Assembly: GCF_003672135.1 (NCBI RefSeq)
Contig: NC_039509.1
Coordinates: 9,186,663 to 9,250,662, forward strand
DNA length: 64,000 bases
Reading direction: 5' to 3'
Source of the DNA: Ooceraea biroi
Lineage: Eukaryota > Arthropoda > Insecta > Hymenoptera > Formicidae
The notes beneath the pieces are model-generated. The model saw nothing but the letters and a program-made list of their open reading frames with translations, was not told where the DNA came from and did no database searches. Numbering within the stretch: position 1 is the stretch's first letter; each line of letters starts with the position of its first letter. The translations under genes were made by a program, and so were the position numbers. Positions 47,315 to 60,364 of the stretch are shown in pieces.

Positions 47315-50133
47315 AAAAACATTTATGACAATATAACTGATAAGAAAAGAATGTGATAAGAATATAATACGTAGTACATTAATATCAAGAAAATCTAATA
47401 TTAGCTTTACAAACGAACTTCGAAGAACATCAGCAAACATGGGTAAAACCCTATCATATTCCCGCGTAACGTGAGTAGCAGTTCTCGCAGGTAGATTATG
47501 TGAAGTTGAGCCCGTTCCCTAAAGCCTCTTTCCCTCCTCTCTCCCTCTCTCCCTTTTTGTCAAGAAATCCGATCAGTCACGACCAGGATTGGGCAGGTAT
47601 AATACGTTAAGTCTAATGAATGAATGAAGTATCATGTTTTATACGTATTATATCTGGTTTAATACCTGTTTTACATGTATTATACATGTGTTATACATGT
47701 AGAAAACTGCTCTAACAGCTTAACGAGCCAACCCTGGTCGCGACGATCAATACTTCTGACAGAAGTAATTTGTCTTCATCACGATAGAGGTCAGGAGGAG
47801 TCGCAATGACACGATGATTCGTCGGGTACTCGGCGAGATGAAACCGTTCCTCTCATGAGGTAGGTGCTCTTTTGGCGAAGGGGTCAACATCAAGGTCGTA
47901 CACGTGTCGGGCCCCGAGACTTTGAGTCCACGTGCACCCCCACTTTTGCGTTGCGACAGCCGTAGATAAATGGCGACTGTTCTTGAAACGTTCCCGACCG
48001 GCTGGCGACCGGCCGCGCCTAGACATTGCTGAATGCCGTAAAGTTCATGGCATAAACCCGACGTCTCCCTCCCTCCTCTCTTCCTCTACCTCTTTCTCTA
48101 CCCGGTTATCCGTGAGACTGATAATGTGTGTGTGAGTGTATGAAAGAGAGAGAGAAACCCGAAGTCCCGCATCGTCACCATGCATGAGGATTATCATCTT
48201 TTGTGATTGTTTAATCATTAATCGTTTTTAATAAATCGTTTTTACATATAAGCACGTTTGTAGATGTCTATTTAAAATATAGTCAAAAGAAATCACATTC
48301 GATACTGTGAATCAAATGATCAATGGGAACCTGCTATTTATTATGCGTGAGTAATTCATAATTAAAATGCGGTGAAACGCGAGCAACGCAATCCGCCGTG
48401 GTGTCCCAATGGCCTCACTGAAGAACCGCATCACATCAGTGACGTCAGTGACAATATCGGATGACGGCGAACGGCCGCACACTCACATTTCAGCGGCGCT
48501 AAATGAACGATAAACGCGCGTCGAATATGCGCATTTATGCCAATAAACAAAGTTATTATATGAATAATAATATGATAAAACATGGCGGAGCAAAGTCAAG
48601 GTCGTACCGGCGATCCCGGACACGCTGGGGTCTCTTCATAAGAATTCCCACGTATACCGTCGCTCATACATCGTACATCGACTCATCAAATTTGAGATTT
48701 GGCTCATCAATTGGAGATTTGACGTATACTACGAGAATATTATACGGAAATGCCAGCCGGACAATATTCATGGGAGCTAAGGGGAAGGACCTTTCAAATT
48801 CAACCTTGTTAGGTAATGAAGTTTTATGCGCGCGTCCTACGCGCGATGAATATCTTCTACTTCAAGGCCACTTCTTCTCGATACTTCAATATTCGTGATG
48901 AAAGTTTCATGAACTTTCGTAATAGATTCCTGGTTCGATTCCCTCGCGGCGTGATTAGTGAGAAATTTTTCTGAAACAGAGTTACGTAATCGCGTGAATA
49001 TTGAAAAAGTTCACACGAAATGGATATAGAGTGGAAAGTGAAAAATGAAAAGTTTCACTCGAAGTTACACGATCGATACTCAGTAAACTTATTTCACTCA
49101 GATGCCAGCTGGCATGTGAGATGTAATTAGCAGTAGTAATAAAATATTAATTAACAAAACAAATGTAAATTTGAATTGTGAAATATAATATGCACAAGCA
49201 AGTAGTCAGTAGTACAAAAAATGAGGTTTTCAAGAAACTGACGTTAGAACAATATCTCTTCTTCTCGTGGTATAATATGCGATTCTATAATTATCTTCTG
49301 TAAATTGACCTTTTGTACAAGAGCACAGATATCATAGGAGTTTAGTCTATAATCATATCATTTATATATATCATTTATCAAACTTCACCAGATAACTTCG
49401 CATAAATAAAGTCAGTACTCCACTCCATTCATTGATGTTTAGAAAATATCGCTTCGTTGATTGGTTTTTGCTCGCTGCTTTGACGCTTGACGCAGCCTGT
49501 CTGAATCAGGCCTAACGACTTTCAGTAACGCGATATGTTATCGATAAATTACGTTATTTTTAACTTAAAGAATCGCTTATATCGATATCATTTAACGATG
49601 TCCATAACATTACCGAAAATCATCGCTAATAAAAAATAGCGATAGTTAACGAGTTACAGAATCCAGCAGCAGCAGCCGTCGTGCACATGCACGTTTTTTT
49701 ATTCTATTAATGAATCAATTTACGGATTCACCGTTGTGGGGGCAATATCTGACATGGAATCGCGTCCTTCCTCCGAGATCCTGAGAGAGCATAAGAGAAA
49801 TGCGGCTGAGGTCGCGTCGAGTCTCTTCACGCTCAAAGAGCCACGTGCGCCAAGAGTGTTTTTTCTTTAGTGTTCATATTTATTATGCGAGACGGCCGCG
49901 GCTGTAAATGTAATGTTAGAAAACTAGACATCTTCCTGCCAAGCGAGACGGCCTGCCCGCTATCGATACATCATATTCAATCATCGTTACAAAACATCCG
50001 ATGACAAAGAACAACCTCGGTGGAGGTGTGACCTTATGCGCATGTGTAAGGGAATGCCGACTTTATTTTTTGAATAATAGCTCTTCGAGATAGTTATACG
50101 ATACATATGCAATACATACATGATCGTTCTACT
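47315..50133. other. Intergenic stretch
   Basis: I see no gene. It contains one hAT-type miniature element (47584-47736), CT-rich low complexity (47525-47555), and moderately GC-rich DNA at 47740-48170 and 48360-48640 that has no supported frame. Confidence 0.35.
47584..47736. mobile_element. 153-bp hAT-type miniature element
   Basis: It opens CAGGATTGGGC and closes GAGCCAACCCTG, imperfect inverted ends. The flanks GTCACGAC (47576-47583) and GTCGCGAC (47737-47744) form an 8-bp target duplication with one difference. The interior has repeats of TATTATAC/TACATGT type. Confidence 0.65.
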
Positions 50134-50349
50134 CAACGACATATATAAATAGACCAAGCATTCTCTCTACAGCAGACCCTAACCGGAAGTTGGCAGTGAG
50201 ATTGAGAAAGCTGCTTTGCGTCTACTGCTCTCTTCGTGTACATCGAAGTAAGAGAGCAGTAGACGCAAAGCAGCTCTCTCACTCAGTCTCGCTGCCAACT
50301 TCCGCTTTCACTTTTTGAGGTTTACTTGGTCTATTTATATATGTCGTTG
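50134..50349. mobile_element. 216-bp near-palindromic miniature element
   Basis: CAACGACATATATAAATAGA opens and its reverse complement closes the element. Further pairs run inward (GGAAGTTGGCAG with CTGCCAACTTCC; GCTTTGCGTCTACTGCTCTC with its complement) to a short loop near 50245. It would form one long hairpin if transcribed. Confidence 0.8.
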
Positions 50350-52792
50350 GTTCTACTCTCTTATTTCGAAATATACGTGGTCATATTTGTCGACGATACC
50401 ATTTCAAAATTTCAAGGATTAACGCTTTTTACATGTCATCACGATCGCGAACTGCGGCGGACATTAGCCTACACATTAGTTTACACATTAGTTTATACTG
50501 ATCGTTTGATACGCGTATCAAATAATACATTTGAGCCAAATGACTAAACGAATTTACTAGTTATTTACTATTTGATACGCGTATTAAACAATCGGTGTAA
50601 ACTTAAGCCATTATTACATGATCGATTTGAACTACACCTCCGGGTAAAGCGGTGCAGCTTATCGCCGAACTCAGACACCAGAAATTCTAACTTCGTGGCA
50701 ATTCCGTAACTCGAATTTCGCTTGATTAGGTTCCAGTGCGCTAGCAGAAGCCGATCGATTGTAGAAAAATTATTATTCTAAAATGCACATTAATCTTTTT
50801 CGGCGGATCATTCAAAAGCAAAATCTATGCAACAGGAATGACTAACCGCGCACTTTGAAACGAAAGGAGTAAACAGATTCCTGCATAATACTCGTTGAGT
50901 CAACTCTGTCGATGCAACTACGAGAACTTTTAAACTTCATTCAGTTGTATCTGTTTACCAGAATCTTGGCAGCTTATCGAAGTCCGAATTTTTTGAAATC
51001 TTCTGAAGTCTAAATATTGACAAATTTATCTATGCCTTCGATTGTACATCGCATTTTATCGTTTTCATGCATTTTATTTTCATTACGCCGCCGAAAAAAA
51101 GGATCAAACGGAGAAAAAAACAAAAAATTGACTATCAGTGGCGAATTCAGATTTCGAACATGATAAAAACATGTGAAATTATCACGTTTATCTTACTTTC
51201 GACGTGTATACATATAATCCTTCTTATAACATATTGATACTTCGGAGTTTTGGCGCAAACAACTAGCGACATCAATCAATTATATTGATTAGGAGTATCG
51301 CTCGAGGATCGCTGGATACTTCCTCGGATAACTTGGCAAACATAGAAGACAAGAAAAAGACAGAGGAAAAGGCGGAGAAAGAGAAGAATAATAATGGCCC
51401 CGTAACTTTCGTGCTCTTTTGACACATGATCACACGAGGACATCTAATTACGTAATACAGTACGAAAGCCCTGATCTGTTCAGGACACTCTCGCGAAAAA
51501 TGGATTGCAGGAGTGGTTGAGGTCATACACGTGGCTTTATCGTTCCGTGAAAGACCTCTGATGTGCGCACCAGAGGCACGACAGAAGTGAAAGTGTAGGA
51601 GTTGCAATTGCGATTCCCTGTTTTTCTTTTTAATATGTATAAATCAAGAGCCATATTAAGATATATAAATAAAGATTTATATATAAAGATATATAGATAT
51701 ATTAACATATATCTTAAAAATATGCGTATCATATAAATATGCCAGGAGATAAATGCACGCACGCGAAAAATATCGATAGAGATTAGTAAATATTAAAATG
51801 AAATAACAGAAAATCGAGTAAATAAGTTAATAATAATAAACGATAAACAATCGTGTTTTAAATAATCGTGTTGAGACTGAAAAAAAGGCGCAATAGGTAT
51901 TGCAACTTTGCGTTATACTTGATGCGAAATTGCAAATATGGCGTAAACAGCGCTGTTTTAGTAACTCAATGGTAGAAAGCTTACATCCGGCGATTCGATG
52001 AAACATGATATTATAATACCTGACATATGACATATAACATGATACCTAGTTATTTTTTGCATGAGTCTTTCGCACATTTTTCCACGTGTACGAGGACCAC
52101 TTATCGCCGCGCGTGCATACCGGAAATACCTGACAGGTCGCTCGCGCATCACAAAAAATCAATGTTTAAAGAAGATAACGAAATGGGCATCTCCCTTTTC
52201 AGTTGCTAGAACCGAAATAAAAAACGCGTAATCTACATACAAATGCCAGAATACAAAATTTACATTTGGAGTTAAAACAATGTTTTCTGCGACTATTTAC
52301 GGCGCTTGATGTCAAGCGTGGATATCCTTTAAATATTTATAATGATCGACTATCTTATTTGCATGAAACTGTCGATATTGGTTGGTGACGCAACTGCATG
52401 TAATTTGCGAAACAACATTCTACCAAAATGGTTCCATCCCATTGGGGATAAGAGGCGCGAATTATGTAAGAACGTCGATTTCGACGGGACATGTGCGTAA
52501 ATATGTGAAGGAAAAATTTAACAGCCTTACGTACATGATTATCTCGCATATTATTATCTATTTACTAATACATAATAATTGGAGCGGTCGCATAATCAAC
52601 GCGTTATCAGTTTGCGCGCTCATTTCTCATCAATGTATCTCGTTCTAGTTGCACTGATAGAATTCGAAAGATTAAAAAAAATATTGCGATTAGCAAATAT
52701 TAGCATATCAGTAACACTGTATTGTAAGCGACCGATCGGTGTTTACCTTCCTAGACAATAAGAGGACAAAGAGAAGTGTCGGTAAGCGGGAG
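50350..52792. other. Intergenic stretch
   Basis: AT-rich DNA without a recognisable gene, RNA or complete transposon. A short local repeat (ACACATTAGTTT) is at about 50469-50495. Confidence 0.35.
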
Positions 52793-52863
52793 TTCGGGGT
52801 AGCTTAATGGAGAGAGCAGTCGCTCGGCAAGCAAAAGACCCGGGTTCAATTCCCGCCCTCGGC
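52793..52863 (+). tRNA. tRNA-Ala-like sequence (GGC), probable SINE head or pseudogene
   Basis: A 71-base stretch fits tRNA numbering. The A box TAGCTTAATGG and B box GGTTCAATTCC are intact, the D stem has 4 pairs, the T stem 4 of 5, and the acceptor stem 6 of 7 with wobbles. The anticodon loop would be TCGGCAA (GGC, Ala), but position 33 is C instead of the invariant T, and the anticodon stem is weak. It is therefore more likely a SINE head or tRNA pseudogene than a working tRNA. No oligo-T terminator follows at once; TTTTT is about 12 bases on. Confidence 0.5.
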
Positions 52864-55800
52864 TATCCGTGCATTTTTCTCTCGTCACTCTTACAGTATA
52901 TTGAATTGAGATAAAACGAAGATCGAAGGTGTCACGCGTTCAAAGAAGAATATTGATCGCGATGTGACTATTTCTTTCTTCTCTCTTCAATAGTCATTAC
53001 CAGTTAGTGTTAGTAGTCTGAGTAGTTAGTAGTATGAGTAAATATTGATAGAAGAAACTGTTTCTTATAAATATAATGTACAAATAAAATAAAACCCTTC
53101 ATACGTGTACCGATCGATCTTTTTCTTAATACAAATTTATTTTTTCGCTTGCAATTAAATCACAATTATCCAAGATGTAAATGTCATCATCTTTCAGTAC
53201 TGCGTTTTGTTTTAAAGATGTTTTAAAACAAAAGAGATAATGATATTAATTTTAAATAAAGACACTTCTCCATCAAGAAAATTTCGAAAGAAAGAGTTCA
53301 GAAGATCGTCCGGAGATATTTAAAAATTTATTGAAGAGAGAGAGAGAGAAAGAGAGTTCGTACTTTAAAGAACAAAGTTTCATGTTTATCTTTACGAAGT
53401 CGAAGTGTGTTATGTTTATCTTTACGAAGTGTGACTTTTAGAAATATAGTGATCCAGATACCTGCACGTGCCTTTTGTTGGATGACTCAAATACCACGTG
53501 CCGTTTTTCCGTTCATTGACTCGCGATAATGCTTAGGGAAAAGAAACTGTAGAAATGCTTTGCGTGGCAGAAAAACTAATGAAGACCAGTGCAAATCGTA
53601 AAATGTCGAGTATCGCGAATGTATATCGATGATGATTCAGCGAAAAGATACGTGCGGCGAAGACATTCATGTGTTAAGTGAGAAACGTGTCTTGTTGCTA
53701 GTTAGATAACACGAATACACGCGTGAGAATAAATGTGGAGGTACAGCACGAAATCGAACTGTTCTCTTCGACTCACAGAACGAAACAGCCTTTATTCTCT
53801 TCAACGAAAATATTGAATCTTCACGGTTTTAACGAGTTTTTACGATAAATTTAAGAGTGATCACTTCCTGGTCGATGCATTTGCTATCTTCCGCAAGTTA
53901 AGATGCAAGGAAGAGCTGCATATAAGTTATACGAAGAAACAACTCTACAGGCAAGACTCATTCGACGCTCCGAGTACGCGCAGGTATAAGCTTGACGCCC
54001 AGCTGCTCCGGGACCTGTATCTCTGAAAATACCACGAATTTCGATCTAAAACTTTAGGATTATATTTTTCACATGTATTACTATCGATTAAAGAAAAAAA
54101 TCGAGTTTTGTGACCCGATAAACCAGGTTATTCCTTTAAACGCAACAAGCTTTCCATGACAGATTGCACGTGTCGATATAAGGAATCCCCTCTTTCCTCT
54201 ATCTTCTCCACAGATCGCAGATTGAACCCTGAGAATTAAAAATATCTGGTTTATATTGGGTTGTAACATATTCATTATTAAAAACATTAAGAAAACGAGA
54301 ACGGATATGTGTCACAGCCCACTATATTAAACATAATATTTAATTTTATTAATACGGTATATAAATTAAATATCAGATGATCGGAGACCGCTTTCGTGGA
54401 TCTCTAGGTGCGTGAAGAAATTTCCGCGCGAATATCACGAAAGGATTCTTGCGTAAGTCAAAATCCGAGGAGAACGTGAAAAAATGCGGGACTTCGTTAG
54501 ACAGAACTTCGTTCGGGGCAAAATAAACGTGAAGTCGGAATGAAGACTGATTAATTCTTTATTAGGAGACAAAACCAGTATCTTGCAAAGAGACTCGTTA
54601 CGTCATCGTAATTTCATGCGACTGATGCGGTAATAGGGATGTTATACGTCATCGTGGTAAATATGTATATAGCTAGACGAGGACGCTTTTTACGACGAAT
54701 AATTATTTTAATTGAACACCGAGATCAGTTTCCGCAAACACAGCAAGAGAAATAGTGCTTGAAGAATGCGTCGGAAGGAAATGGCTGAATGCTACTTGAT
54801 CGCGCGTGACATTCGCATTGGTCTTTTGTCTTCTGTTAGACAAATTCTTATTTTGTAGTTTAAATTTGACACTCGATATAAACTTTTATTAATTATTTTG
54901 TTGTTACTTTATTGAGAGTAATTCTGATGAAATTCTTGTACAGAAGCAATGAATTCCAATCGGTATGCAATTTTTCGGCACATTCTTCAGACGTTCTTTT
55001 TTTGAACTTACATAGAAACAATACAAAAGTAATAACGTTAAAAATGTCGCTGATAACATTGAAAATATCAAATCTCGAGTTTCACCTTCTACTTGCTAAT
55101 ATTTCATTGTAATTTCGAAGTGCGTAACACGAAAGTCGACAAGATAAATGGAAGAATGATTTGGTCGCGTTACACGTGCTGATTGCTGATAAAAATACAT
55201 TGAAATGTTAAGTTACAACGATCTGCGCTATCTGTATCGCGAGGTGACAAAGATATTGTGACAGTTGCCGTAGAAGACGGAAGAAAAGAAACGCATTGTA
55301 AAATTCGCGAACATCACGTTTCTCATAAACTTTAACAATAGGTCTGTTCTTTTTAGCTGCACTGCTGAACTAGTGCAATACATTAAAGTGAGACAAGTAT
55401 ATTTTTTCTCACTCTAACTTATTGCACCAGTTCAGCAGTGCAGCTAAAAAGAACAGACCTAATAACAAAAGCAGTGCAAAGGTTCCAACTTCACGTGATG
55501 AGCGACACGTGACAAGGCAGAAAATACTAAAACGCATGGTAACTACCTACTAGGAAAGAATTTCTTTGGAAGAGATTCGTTGACATTGTCGAAAAATGTT
55601 CCTCGTTATTTATACCAATGGAAATTTTACTCCAATTTTTCAAGCAATATTATTAATATTTTCTTAAATATGCTGCTAAATTATGGAAAGCTATACTGTA
55701 TCATGTTTTGATTTATTTCTACTTAATATAAACTCGCATAATATTATTTATAATGCACCATTTAGTCAACGTAACAAGAGACACGCATGAGGTACGTTAC

Positions 55801-57145
55801 TCCGATTTCGTTGCAAACGCTCGATGCAAGGATACAATTTCGTAAAATGATTTCATCAAGATAGAGAGAGAGAAAGAGAGAGAGGAAACACCTCGCTTTC
55901 GTGATGATACATATATGTTAAAAATAATTCCACTAAATCAGCGATTTGATTCATTTGATATTATTCCGCTCATATGAATAATGGCATGCATAAGCGAGTT
56001 TAAAAAAGTTGAGTCGATAAAATCAGTCTTCATAAGACTGATCAAGTCTTTTTTCGAAATGTGCGTGCAAACATTCAACACGAAGGATTACATGATGAGT
56101 CAGCTGTGTCTCGCGAATAACGGAATAGAAAAGCGAGATGGACGAGATGAATCCGCGATAGAACACATCCGCATTCATGTACGATATTCCGTGAAAAGCT
56201 ACACTTAATCTTTCCAATAATCTACTGGCATATCGTGATGATAAGATCAGAATAGATAAGTAAATACGGTCTTACAATACATCACGTGCGATTCTACATC
56301 CGTTTCTTCCGATATTTAAGAAACGATATTTCGTGATTAATACATGCGATAATCAAATAACACCGCGACACCATGGAAAGCATTTCTATTCCCTGGTATA
56401 AATAAAATTTCGGACAAAAGTCTAGTAATTATTATCTTTCAATATACTACTCTCAACGTAAAGCCTTGTGTCCACGATGCTAGAAATTGATGGGTCACAG
56501 ATCTTGCCGAAAAATGTGTGGCCAAACTTGCAGCTTTTTCAAGGCGGGGGGGGGGGCAAATGCCTGATCTTGTCCTCCCCCCCTCCTGCGGACGCCCAGG
56601 ATTGGATCACTGGAGAGGTGTTATGAGAATCCGCAAGGTGCCCTGGGAAAGGAAAGAACTTATCACCGTCCACGTGATACTCGTGTGTACCCCGTGTGCA
56701 CGCATGCCGGTACGGATATGGGGCGTTTCTCGCGCGCGTAATCAAATTGATATCACCGCTGTGATTCGCGGTCGTTTCAATGCCGATTGATTGCGACAGC
56801 GGTGGAGTGTAACAAGTCCCTCTCTCTGTGTCATCCCCCTCTTTGTTCCCTCTCTTTCCACAGCACGTGGGAATCTGCCTGTATGAACTTAAACGAAGCC
56901 GAGACCTGAGACCGCTGCGCGGGATCATGCAATGATAGAGCGAACGCAAGAGAGGGCAAGAGACGGTGTGACAACGGAGGGGTATACGTGTTCTCTCGCT
57001 CCTCTGCATTTCTGTCCGCCACTCACACAAAAAAGAACCTCCATGTACGGATAGGACGTACACATAGGCATCTTATGTATATATCATATTGGCGGAGCAG
57101 CTAGCCACTACCCACTGATACAGTAACACTAGGCATTCCCGGTGG
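52864..57145. other. Intergenic stretch upstream of the P450 gene
   Basis: No gene is supported. It contains one miniature hairpin element (55341-55459) and GA microsatellites (about 53336-53357, 55863-55885). From about 56500 the sequence becomes GC-rich with G and C runs, which probably is the extended promoter of the P450 gene. Confidence 0.35.
55341..55459. mobile_element. 119-bp hairpin miniature element with TA flanks
   Basis: GGTCTGTTCTTTTTAGCTGC and the next 20 bases pair with the reverse complement ending at 55459. TA lies on both sides (55339-55340, 55460-55461). The 42-bp arms with two mismatches and a loop of about 40 bases resemble a miRNA-precursor shape, but the TA flanks favour a transposon. 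Confidence 0.75.
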
Positions 57146-57153
57146 TATAAAAG
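57146..57153 (+). promoter_or_regulatory. TATA box of the CYP4-family gene
   Basis: TATAAAAG in a GC-rich setting (GGTGGTATAAAAGGGCGACA). Transcription would start near 57176 (around GTCACGCATT). The 5' UTR would be about 640 bases to the ATG at 57815, unless an intron beginning at the donor-like AAAAG|GTGAGA at 57431 shortens it. Confidence 0.65.
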
Positions 57154-57814
57154 GGCGACACTTTCGTACGGTCACGCATTACCAATCTGAAGGAGTCATC
57201 GCGAGGGTGGGCACGTAAAAGCGCGCAAGTCCGACTCGTACGGGGTTGAAGTACAGGCGCTCTCTTTTTTCCTTCACGATTCTTCGTTAGTTGATTGTTT
57301 CACTCTCGCGATTTTTCATTATTCGATTGTTTGTTGTTTCATCGCTCGATTTTCGCGTTCTCTTCTACGAAAAGAAGATCTCCGTTTCCGATCACAAGCT
57401 ACCTCTATCGCTTCTTGATTCTTGCAAAAGGTGAGAGTCGCGCACGATCTAAGATCCTCATTCTACGCGATCGCAGAGTCGGGTGACTACTGGACGCTAA
57501 GATCGAATCTCGCGAAATATCTCGCAATCTCGCGACTCGCTCGCACTCGACGGTCCGTGAAGCAAGTGCCCGCGAAAATAAGATTACTACCAATTGCGCA
57601 CTTGACGACGCATCTGATCTTCGATTTCATCTCGAGGAATCCCGGTGTGATTTAATAAATCTGTTCGGGCTTTTCGCAAACACACGAGAAACCAAAAGAT
57701 CCCGAGACGCGATCTAATTGTAAGATCGAAAAGACGTAAAAGATCTTACACTGCACGCTGTCCTTGTTCGACGTGGGTAAAAAATTGGAGACAGTGATTC
57801 CGAAAGCACCGATT

Positions 57815-58022
57815 ATGTCGACCGAGAACTTCGAGAACTCGATGGTGGAGCGGCCCTGGGTGACTACTAAACTACAGCAATTGCTATTCTTGTGCACGAT
57901 GATCGCCTTGATAACTAAGGTGATCGAAAAAACGAGGTTCTTGCACGCTCTGAGGAAGATACCCTACCCAACGGCGTTACCCATAATCGGCAACGCGTAT
58001 CAGCTCAACTGTACGCCCGAAG
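57815..58022 (+). CDS. CYP4-family cytochrome P450, first coding exon
   Basis: ATG 57815 opens MSTENFENSMVERPWVTTK, then a membrane anchor (LLFLCTMIALITKVI) and the proline-rich hinge (LRKIPYPTALPIIGNAYQLN), the usual start of a microsomal P450. The exon ends at GAAG|GTAAAT in phase 1, and the next exon at 63762 completes GAA (Glu) and continues EEFFQKMIQW. The longer upstream frame starts only at a TTG, so the first ATG was chosen; a second ATG follows nine codons later. CYP4 enzymes hydroxylate fatty acids and related lipids at the endoplasmic reticulum with NADPH-P450 reductase; the substrate here cannot be told. Confidence 0.85.
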
Positions 58023-58094
58023 GTAAATCCTTGCACATTTTATTATATTGTTGAAGATGCATGTGAAAAAGCACTGTCAACTTGGTCGATGTAT

Positions 58095-58225
58095 TATAGC
58101 TTTCTCTCTCTAATAAAAGAAGAGTAGGGTGATCGTATATAAATAATCTAGAACGATGTTCATTCCTCACTCTTTCTTACACCTACACCTTACTACTCTT
58201 CTTTTATTAGAGAGAGAATGCTATA
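58095..58225. repeat. 131-bp inverted repeat
   Basis: TATAGCTTTCTCTCTCTAAT and following bases to GAGTAGGGTG pair with CACCTTACTACTCTTC... ending CTATA at 58225. The arms are about 37 bp with a few mismatches. It is a miniature element or hairpin in the P450 intron, starting 73 bases after the donor. Confidence 0.75.
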
Positions 58226-58573
58226 CTACATCTGCTTTCTATCCTTTTCTAACTGGAGCCTTATTCTTGAAACGAGGACCCTAGATCCTTGCATTCGATA
58301 TAGCATATGATATCGTATATTCATTGCCAAGTAGAGAACACGCTCGGTCTATTCTTACTATGACTATGTATATAACGTAATAATTCACTGATCATTATTA
58401 TCATTTAAAAGTTCGACAGAATAACTCACATATTTCGTTCAAATATTAAAAAAAACTATTTTGAATAATAATGACTAATCATTACCAAATAAAGATTGTT
58501 ACGTTAGAGTACTCTCAATTTTTCACCACAAAGTCCACGTTAAGTTTTCAAATTAAGTTGTAAGTGTGTCTTG

Positions 58574-58732
58574 GGCCCAGTTCCACAATTTACTTTAACC
58601 GGAGTTTAACTCGTTAATGAAGAATTCATATTGTGTCCGATGTCCGATGTATGATGTTCAATCCCATAGGAGAGTTTATTTTCTACACGAGAGATTCTAC
58701 ACGCATTGTAAAATAAGTTGTGGAACTGGGCC
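58574..58732. mobile_element. 159-bp miniature element with GGCCCAGTTCCACAA termini
   Basis: GGCCCAGTTCCACAA opens and TTGTGGAACTGGGCC closes the element, exact 15-bp inverted repeats. No clear target duplication is visible. The interior is AT-rich and noncoding. Confidence 0.7.
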
Positions 58733-60094
58733 TTTGTCATTTAGCATGTACACTCGCGCTCATAATTAAGGACCGGGTGTAAATCCTTGTTGATTAAAAT
58801 TTCCGAACGTACGCCATATTGTGCATCGTTCCTTTGCACAAACATATAATAATAATGCAAATCAATTTGGGAAAACGAAGACACTTTTCCTCTTTTTAAT
58901 ATAACAATTTTGCATTTCAAAAAACGATGTCTCCCGCAACAAACGAGTGCAATTGAACATAATTGCGGTGGATCGATGGATCAATATGGCGCCGTGAGTA
59001 TTTCCGGCGAGTACTTTTGCACACCGGGTCCGAATTGGCAAACCCGTTCCCGAGGTAACATGACGACCTTGGTACTTAAAAAAATTCGCACGGGTAATTC
59101 TGCACCGACACGCGCGAGCTGCACCGGATTGAGGGCAGACACGTGCTGGCCAATGCCCGCTTTAACACATGATTGGTGCGACTGCGGTCGCGGCCAGATA
59201 AGGTGATAGGTGCGCGGATCGGACCAAGTATAATTGACGATCAGTTTTCTTCATTCATTCGTGCGTGCACCTGTACGCAACGAATAAAAATAATTTCTGT
59301 TCGTATACATATTATAATTAGGAATGCAAGAATACATGAGATCACTCGTGGATCTCCAAGTACTTTCGATGATTCTACTGGAAGTTTCCAACGAAGTCAA
59401 GTTATTTCGAAATCTACTTAATCGTTACGTAATTTCGGCTGGTAGTTTTGGGCTTATCGGAAATTACATAATCGTCGGAAAGTTGACGACGAAGTACGCT
59501 CGGTTTGCAATATCGTATGGAGATTCAGGAGATATGGATAATTGGGGTACGCGAATAGTTTTCGCAATAAATCAATTAAATTATGAAATTACGAAATTTT
59601 TCGTGAAGAGTCTTTTATTATAGGAAAATAGTACATAGATGATTTAATTTTCAGAGTAACTGTATAGAGTGAGTCATTTAATTTTACAACGCTTGAATAG
59701 GTATTAAAATTTTTACTGCTAAAGAGAGTCATTCAATGATTATCATTAGAGCTCTGTGACAGGCCTTATTTATAGCTTTAAAACATGCACATAGAATATA
59801 TAATATAGTATCTAGTAAATCGTTTGTACACACACAGTAAAAAGATAGTTTGCGCCACAATTGTTAGATAAATACCGCGTATACACATTTTCTTTATTAA
59901 TTCGCAATTATTCACAATGATATGCAAATTTTTTTAGAAATCACTTGGTCTCTTTGAAGTATATTAATTATATAATATGATTAAATTATTATTGTCTCAT
60001 ATTATACTCAATCAAAAAATTTTATATTTAAAGTGTTCAGAAATGGTTTGAGCGATATTTCGCAATGTTTTATCGAGTCATTATAGATATAATA

Positions 60095-60364
60095 TTAGGT
60101 CGTATAAGTTCTTGCCGATTTTGCAATTTTAGATATAATATTAGGTGCATAAGTTCTTGCCAATTTTGCAACTTCTTTTTTATTGAAAAAAATAAAAAAC
60201 ATAATAGCATAAATTGAAATGATACAGCATAAATCAATCAAAGTATTATTTCCATTGTTTTCTGATTTTTTTCCCATCTTTCCGACAACATGCGAATACC
60301 ACATTGAAAGGAGTCATCTTTTGAGGCAATCCAACAACTCATTGGCAAGAACTTACTGCACTAA
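60095..60364. mobile_element. Mariner-derived miniature element with a duplicated left end
   Basis: TTAGGT(C)GTATAAGTTCTTGC at 60095 recurs in tandem at about 60142 (TTAGGTGCATAAGTTCTTGC), and the inverted form (GCAAGAACTTACTGCACTAA) closes the element. The body between has lost coding capacity. TTAGGT...AAGTTCTTGCC termini resemble those of insect mariners, so it is a deletion derivative. Confidence 0.55.

Noticed and set aside
56539..57063. 174-codon minus-strand frame upstream of the P450
   Set aside because: GC-rich promoter region with G and C runs; Arg/Ser/Pro-rich without motif.
58910..59623. 80-100 codon + strand frames in the P450 intron
   Set aside because: No homology, no splice chain to the P450 exons in phase, and no codon signature.
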